NCBI GenBank assembly: GCA_022834735.1
Contig: BQKD01000001.1
Location: 411,659-475,658 of the forward strand
Source: Erysipelotrichaceae bacterium OPF54
Lineage (GTDB): Bacteria > Bacillota_I > Bacilli_A > Erysipelotrichales > Erysipelotrichaceae
Direction: 5' to 3'
DNA: 64,000 nucleotides
Shown in pieces: positions 60,605 through 64,000 of this stretch (its first letter is position 1; each line of letters begins with the position of its first letter). Position numbers and translations under genes: made by a program. The notes below the pieces were generated by a model, which saw nothing but the letters and a program-made list of their open reading frames with translations, was not told where the DNA came from and searched no databases.

Positions 60605-61723
60605 CTATGCCAATGCGATCCGCATGCCTTCCGCTCTTATATTGATCGCGGCATTGAGGTCCCGATCGTGATGACTTTTACAGTTCGGACAATCCCATTC
60701 CCGCATGCCGAGATCTTTTGTTTCCGGGTTCTTATACCCGCATACAGAGCAGGTCTGGCTCGAAGGAAACCATCTGTCGATCCGGATCAGCTGCTTTCCC
60801 TCTTCTTCCAGTTTGTACTTCAGGAAAGTAGTGAACATGCCCCAACCGTTGTCATGGACCGATTTGCCAAAATGCAGCGACCTTGCCATCGCTTTCATAT
60901 CCAGGTCTTCTATGCAGACGCAGTCATACGCATTGACAATCTCTCTTGATCGCTTATGCAGAAAATCCTTTCTTTGATTGGCAACCTTTTCATGCAGCTT
61001 TGCAACCTTGATCCGCTGTTTCTCCCAGTTTCTCGAGCCTTTCTGCATGTGCGACAGCTTGCGTTGTTCACGTTCCAGTTTCTTTTCCCATTTTCTGTAA
61101 TACTTTGGATACTTTGCCTCGTTTCCTTCGCTGTCTTTGTACAGTCCGTTCATCGAGAAGTCGAGTCCAAGGAAAGTCTGCGGCTTTCTTTCCGGTACTT
61201 GGTTTTCGTACTCGAACAAAAGGCTTGCATGATACTTTCCGCTCGGGCTCTGGCTTACTGTCACCGACTTGAGGACATAAGATTCAGGCATCTCCCGATG
61301 CTGCTTCACCTTGACCTGTCCGATCTTCGGCAGTTTCAAATAGCCGTCGGACAGGAGGATGTTCTGATTGACGCAGACGGTCGAATAGCTGTTCTTTCTG
61401 TTTCTTTTGGATTTGAATGTTGGAAATCCTGTTTTCGGCTGATTGAAGAAGTTCTGGAAGGCCTGATCCAGATGGCGGAGCGACTGCTGCAGAGAAATGC
61501 TGTCCACTTCCTTCAGGAAGGCGTATTGGTCATTTTTCTTCATTTCGGTTAGTTCTTTGGCACAGAAAGTATAGCTCAAGGTCGTCTGGTCTTCTTTGTA
61601 CTGGCTGATCTTTCGATCGAGCCAATGGTTGTAGACAAGGCGGACACAGCCGAATGTCTTTGCAAGGAGGATCTTCTGTGCCGGCGTTGGATAGAGTCTG
61701 AATTTGTAGGCTTTATTTGGCAT
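60605..61723 (-). CDS. tnpB: TnpB RNA-guided endonuclease
   Basis: 372 residues, apparently intact. RuvC residues D188 ('LGLDFSMNG'), E272 ('CIEDLDMKAM') and D353/D355 ('HHDRDLNAAINI') with a zinc finger C325-C328-C345-C348 ('CSVCGYKN...CPNC'). TnpB cuts DNA next to a short target motif, guided by the RNA from the element's right end, and helps the element persist at its site. The ribosome site AGGAGGAAACG precedes the ATG. Confidence 0.93.
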   Translation of the reverse strand: MPNKAYKFRLYPTPAQKILLAKTFGCVRLVYNHWLDRKISQYKEDQTTLSYTFCAKELTEMKKNDQYAFLKEVDSISLQQSLRHLDQAFQNFFNQPKTGFPTFKSKRNRKNSYSTVCVNQNILLSDGYLKLPKIGQVKVKQHREMPESYVLKSVTVSQSPSGKYHASLLFEYENQVPERKPQTFLGLDFSMNGLYKDSEGNEAKYPKYYRKWEKKLEREQRKLSHMQKGSRNWEKQRIKVAKLHEKVANQRKDFLHKRSREIVNAYDCVCIEDLDMKAMARSLHFGKSVHDNGWGMFTTFLKYKLEEEGKQLIRIDRWFPSSQTCSVCGYKNPETKDLGMREWDCPNCKSHHDRDLNAAINIRAEGMRIALA

Positions 61724-61835
61724 ATCGTTTCCTCCTCGCTTTCCCTGGTTTTATTATACTGCATTTTTGGATCTTTATCCACAGAAAAACTGAGTTTCAC
61801 AATTTATCTCCCACCTATAGAGGCGGGAGTTTTCT

Positions 61836-63175
61836 TGCCTATAGTTGATAAACTCTACTGTGCCGTACGAAACCGCTTCCTGTTTTCTGCGATCTGTTCT
61901 TACAGGACTGCGATATTCGATCGTATGATCCGGCAGAATTATAAAGACTTTCACCAGCACTCGTCTGCCGAGTATCTTGCGATGCTTTCTGCCAACATGG
62001 AAACGATCAAAGAGGAGGCTTTTGATCCGATTTGCCGGATCGTCAGTTTAACGGTTACCGGAACTGGCGCCTTGATCATCATGATTTCCTGCAACTGGAT
62101 CCTGACCGGTATTGCTCTGGCTGTCGCTTTAATTCCGCTGTACATTTCTTATCGTGCAGGAAAGCCATTGGCGTTATTGAATAAGGAAGCGGCCGATCAG
62201 CAGGCACGATTCGTGGAAAGAGCACAAAATCTGCTGAATAATCACAAAGATATCCTGGTGTCGAAAAGATATGAATTTGCGAACGGTCTCTATGAAAAAC
62301 AGAGCACGAGCCTGGAAGAAGCTGCTTTGAAAAAGAGAAAATGTGTGCAGACGATGAGCTGGATCGGCGCTCTGAATGCGCTTGTTTCGCAATTAGGAAT
62401 AGGCTGCGCAGGAGGGTGGATCGCCATACAGACCGGGACCTTGACGGCAGGACAGGTCGTAGTATTTATTCAGCTGCTGAATTATATCATCGAGCCGGTA
62501 ACCGAGCTGCCTGCTTTATTGTCGCGTCAGTCAGGCGTTGTCCAGTTAGCGAAAACGATGGAAGAAACATTGAAAGAAAACCGGGACTCTCCCGCTTTGC
62601 TTCAAATCGATTCGATCGGCTTCGATCATGTATGTTTCCGCTTTCCGGGACAGGAAATCCTGAAGGATTTTTCATATACGTTTTTGTCGGGACGCTCCTA
62701 TCTCGTACGGGCACCTTCGGACTTTGGAAAGTCCACCCTGCTTCAGCTGATCCTGGGAATTCATGAACCATCATCCGGGCGGATCGTATACAATGGAAAA
62801 AGTGGATATACGACCGATGCGCTTCTGGAAAACATTGCCTGGATGCCGCAGTCCCAGGAACTGCTCCATGGTACAGTGGAAGAAAATATCACATTCTCCT
62901 CTGTTTATCAAAAAATGGATCGGGTGGCGATCGATTTTAAAGGAAATGCCGATATTCTCTCGGGCGGCCAAAAACAGCGTGTGATCCTTAATCGCATCCT
63001 TAACCAGAATAAAGACTGGATCCTGCTGGATGAACCGACAGCAGGAATGGATCCCGGACTGCAGGAACGAGTATTGAGGTCCATTCTTGGTTCGAAGAAA
63101 ACGTGTATCGTGGTAATGCATACGGAAGAGGAAAGCGTGCTTTCTTTGTTTGATGAAATTATAGACTTGTCATAA
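61836..63175 (+). pseudogene. ABC transporter subunit, N terminus lost to IS element
   Basis: The frame enters from inside the IS element; true homology begins about 'VDKLYCAVRNRFLFSAICSYRTAIFDRMIRQNYKDF'. Four hydrophobic segments remain ('LTVTGTGALIIMISCNWILTGIALAVALIPLYI', 'IGCAGGWIAIQTGTLTAGQVVVFI'). The ATPase has the signature 'LSGGQKQRVILNRIL' and Walker B 'DWILLDEPTAGMD', but Walker A is 'APSDFGKST' with the first Gly replaced. It is a relic of an ABC exporter half. Confidence 0.75.
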
Positions 63176-63288
63176 CACGACAGACCAGCGATTGTAATTT
63201 TGAAAATTTTACATTTCCGATGCTTTTGTTTCAAAAATGCTTTCAAAATGAAAACAAATATGTTAAGGTATGCGTAATATAAAAACGC

Positions 63289-63530
63289 ATTGAAAGGAAG
63301 AGTACTCTTTTCTCTTTGCTCATAGAGAGGTCCTGGATGGTGAAAAGGATCAGCAGAAGATGGAGGAACATGGTCCTGGAGCGGACAGCTTGATAGGTAA
63401 AGCTGCACGGAAGCCTCCGTTAGCGGGCCGGGGAATGACTGTTCCCGATGAGGCGGATCTTTGATCTGCGAATATAGGTGGTAACACGGCTTTTCGTCCT
63501 ATGGATGGAAGGCCTTTTTGTTTTCAGGGA
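63289..63530 (+). promoter_or_regulatory. T-box riboswitch, methionine-type
   Basis: Typical T-box leader: 'GAAGAGTA' opening, AGAGAGG and GGATGGTGAAA in stem I, and the T-box 'AGGTGGTAACACGG...CGTCC' about 45 bases before the gene. The terminator arm GGCTTTTCGTCC / GGATGGAAGGCC is followed by five T. In the specifier position 'GAACATGGTCCTGGAGC' an ATG codon stands, which would read uncharged tRNA-Met and agrees with the sulfhydrylase gene downstream. Stem assignments were made by eye. Confidence 0.85.
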
Positions 63531-63540
63531 GGAGAAACAT

Positions 63541-64000
63541 ATGAGCAAACAAGGAATAGGAACAATTAGTGTACAGGGCGGTTACCGCCCGCAGAACGGC
63601 GAACCGAGAGAAGTGCCGATCGTGCAGTCGACCACATTCAAATTCGACAAAGCGGATGATATGGGAGCTCTGTTCGATCTCGAAGCGACCGGCTACTTTT
63701 ATACAAGACTGCAGAACCCGACCAATGATGCGGTCGCGGCCAAGATCTGCGAGCTCGAAGGAGGCAGCGCAGCCATGCTCACCTCTTCAGGACAGGCGGC
63801 CAATCTGTTCGCGATCTTCAATATCGCAGGCTGCGGGGATCATGTTGTGTGTTCGACATCGATCTATGGAGGAACATACAATTTATTTGCTGTGACGTTG
63901 AAGCGGATGGGGATCGACTTTACGTTTGTCGATCCGGACGCTTCGGAAGAAGAACTGTCGGCTGCATTCCGCTCCAATACCAAAGCTATGTTCGGGGAAA
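63541..64000 (+). CDS. O-acetylhomoserine sulfhydrylase (MetY), 3' end outside window
   Basis: 153 residues visible from the ATG at 63541, which follows AGGGAGGAG. 'IGTISVQGGYRPQNGEPREVPIVQSTTFKFDKADDMGALFDLEATGYFYTRLQNPT' and 'LEGGSAAMLTSSGQAANLFAIFNIAGCGDHVV' are the start and cofactor-binding region of PLP-dependent Cys/Met metabolism enzymes of the MetY type. It makes homocysteine from O-acetylhomoserine and sulfide, under T-box control by tRNA-Met. The PLP lysine lies beyond the window. Confidence 0.93.
   Translation, partial: MSKQGIGTISVQGGYRPQNGEPREVPIVQSTTFKFDKADDMGALFDLEATGYFYTRLQNPTNDAVAAKICELEGGSAAMLTSSGQAANLFAIFNIAGCGDHVVCSTSIYGGTYNLFAVTLKRMGIDFTFVDPDASEEELSAAFRSNTKAMFGE

Larger units (their letters stand above)
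60466..61835. mobile_element. IS605-family (IS1341-like) element with TnpB only
   Basis: Ends carry subterminal hairpins with the shared core CCCACCTATAGAGG (60477-60496 and 61808-61829). The right end reads GAGGATGTCA on the minus strand, the same as in the element at 37.5-38.9 kb. No TnpA is inside, so it would need one in trans. Both neighbours are truncated at its ends, so insertion was accompanied or followed by a deletion. Left end position is approximate. Confidence 0.8.

Noticed and set aside
60477..61829. The two CCCACCTATAGAGG hairpins as a CRISPR-like repeat pair
   Set aside because: They are the subterminal hairpins of one IS605-family element, with tnpB between them.

Overview
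The window looks like a chromosome segment of a mid-GC, anaerobic, fermentative Bacillota, plausibly a gut member of the Erysipelotrichales or a relative. The basis is indirect: strong AAGGAGG-type ribosome sites, T-box control, rubrerythrin, PTS/6-phospho-beta-glucosidase sugar use, trigger factor and Rpn-type nuclease genes. No rRNA or tRNA gene was seen, so placement is inference.

Layout. 0-8.7 kb is ordinary chromosome: a cell-wall amino-sugar pair (MupG-like, ChbG-like), an Rpn-family pseudogene, an HxlR/OYE divergent pair, a small P-loop kinase, an overlooked 58-residue gene, a DUF362 protein, two histidine phosphatases and a PanE-like reductase. 8.66-16.86 kb is a genomic island bounded by a perfect 42-bp direct repeat that copies the 3' end and terminator of the reductase gene. 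Inside are a secreted small peptide, a frameshifted RRNPP-type regulator, a radical SAM/SPASM maturase, a PqqD-like peptide carrier, a small M3-like metallopeptidase, a 21-codon precursor peptide on the opposite strand with a Trp-Gly-Lys core, and a heterodimeric ABC exporter. Together they form a complete radical-SAM RiPP pathway, resembling in outline the quorum-regulated 'WGK' peptide systems of streptococci. 16.9-36.8 kb is housekeeping: AEC carrier, SDR, a decayed MATE gene with its MarR repressor and palindromic operators, a K+/H+-type antiporter, coaBC-coaX, glycerate kinase, asparaginase, HAD and GNAT enzymes, a CxxC-less TrxR-like flavoprotein beside rubrerythrin, an intact MATE pump behind a probable structured leader RNA, and DAHP synthase. 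37-39.2 kb is a second Rpn-family gene broken by a decayed IS200/IS605 element. 39.3-43.8 kb carries HD, SDR, aromatic-acid exporter, SemiSWEET and DUF1275 genes. 44.1-59.6 kb is a beta-glucoside region: four GH1 enzymes, a LevR-like regulator and a PTS EIIC, interspersed with an atypical trigger factor, two tandem HAD phosphatases and an orphan adenylation enzyme plus GNAT pair. 59.7-63.2 kb holds an IS605-family element with an intact TnpB that sits between, and truncates, a regulator and an ABC transporter. The window ends in a methionine-type T-box and the start of an O-acetylhomoserine sulfhydrylase gene.

How the parts work together. In the island, the secreted peptide and RRNPP regulator would sense cell density, the radical SAM enzyme with its PqqD partner would crosslink the short Trp-Gly-Lys peptide, the M3-like enzyme would trim it and the ABC pair would export it. 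The regulator reads as frameshifted here, so the locus may be silent or the base call may be wrong. In the sugar region, PTS uptake delivers phosphorylated beta-glucosides that the GH1 enzymes split in the cytoplasm. Several genes have an exact -10 box six bases before their start codon and no ribosome site, which suggests recurrent leaderless transcripts.
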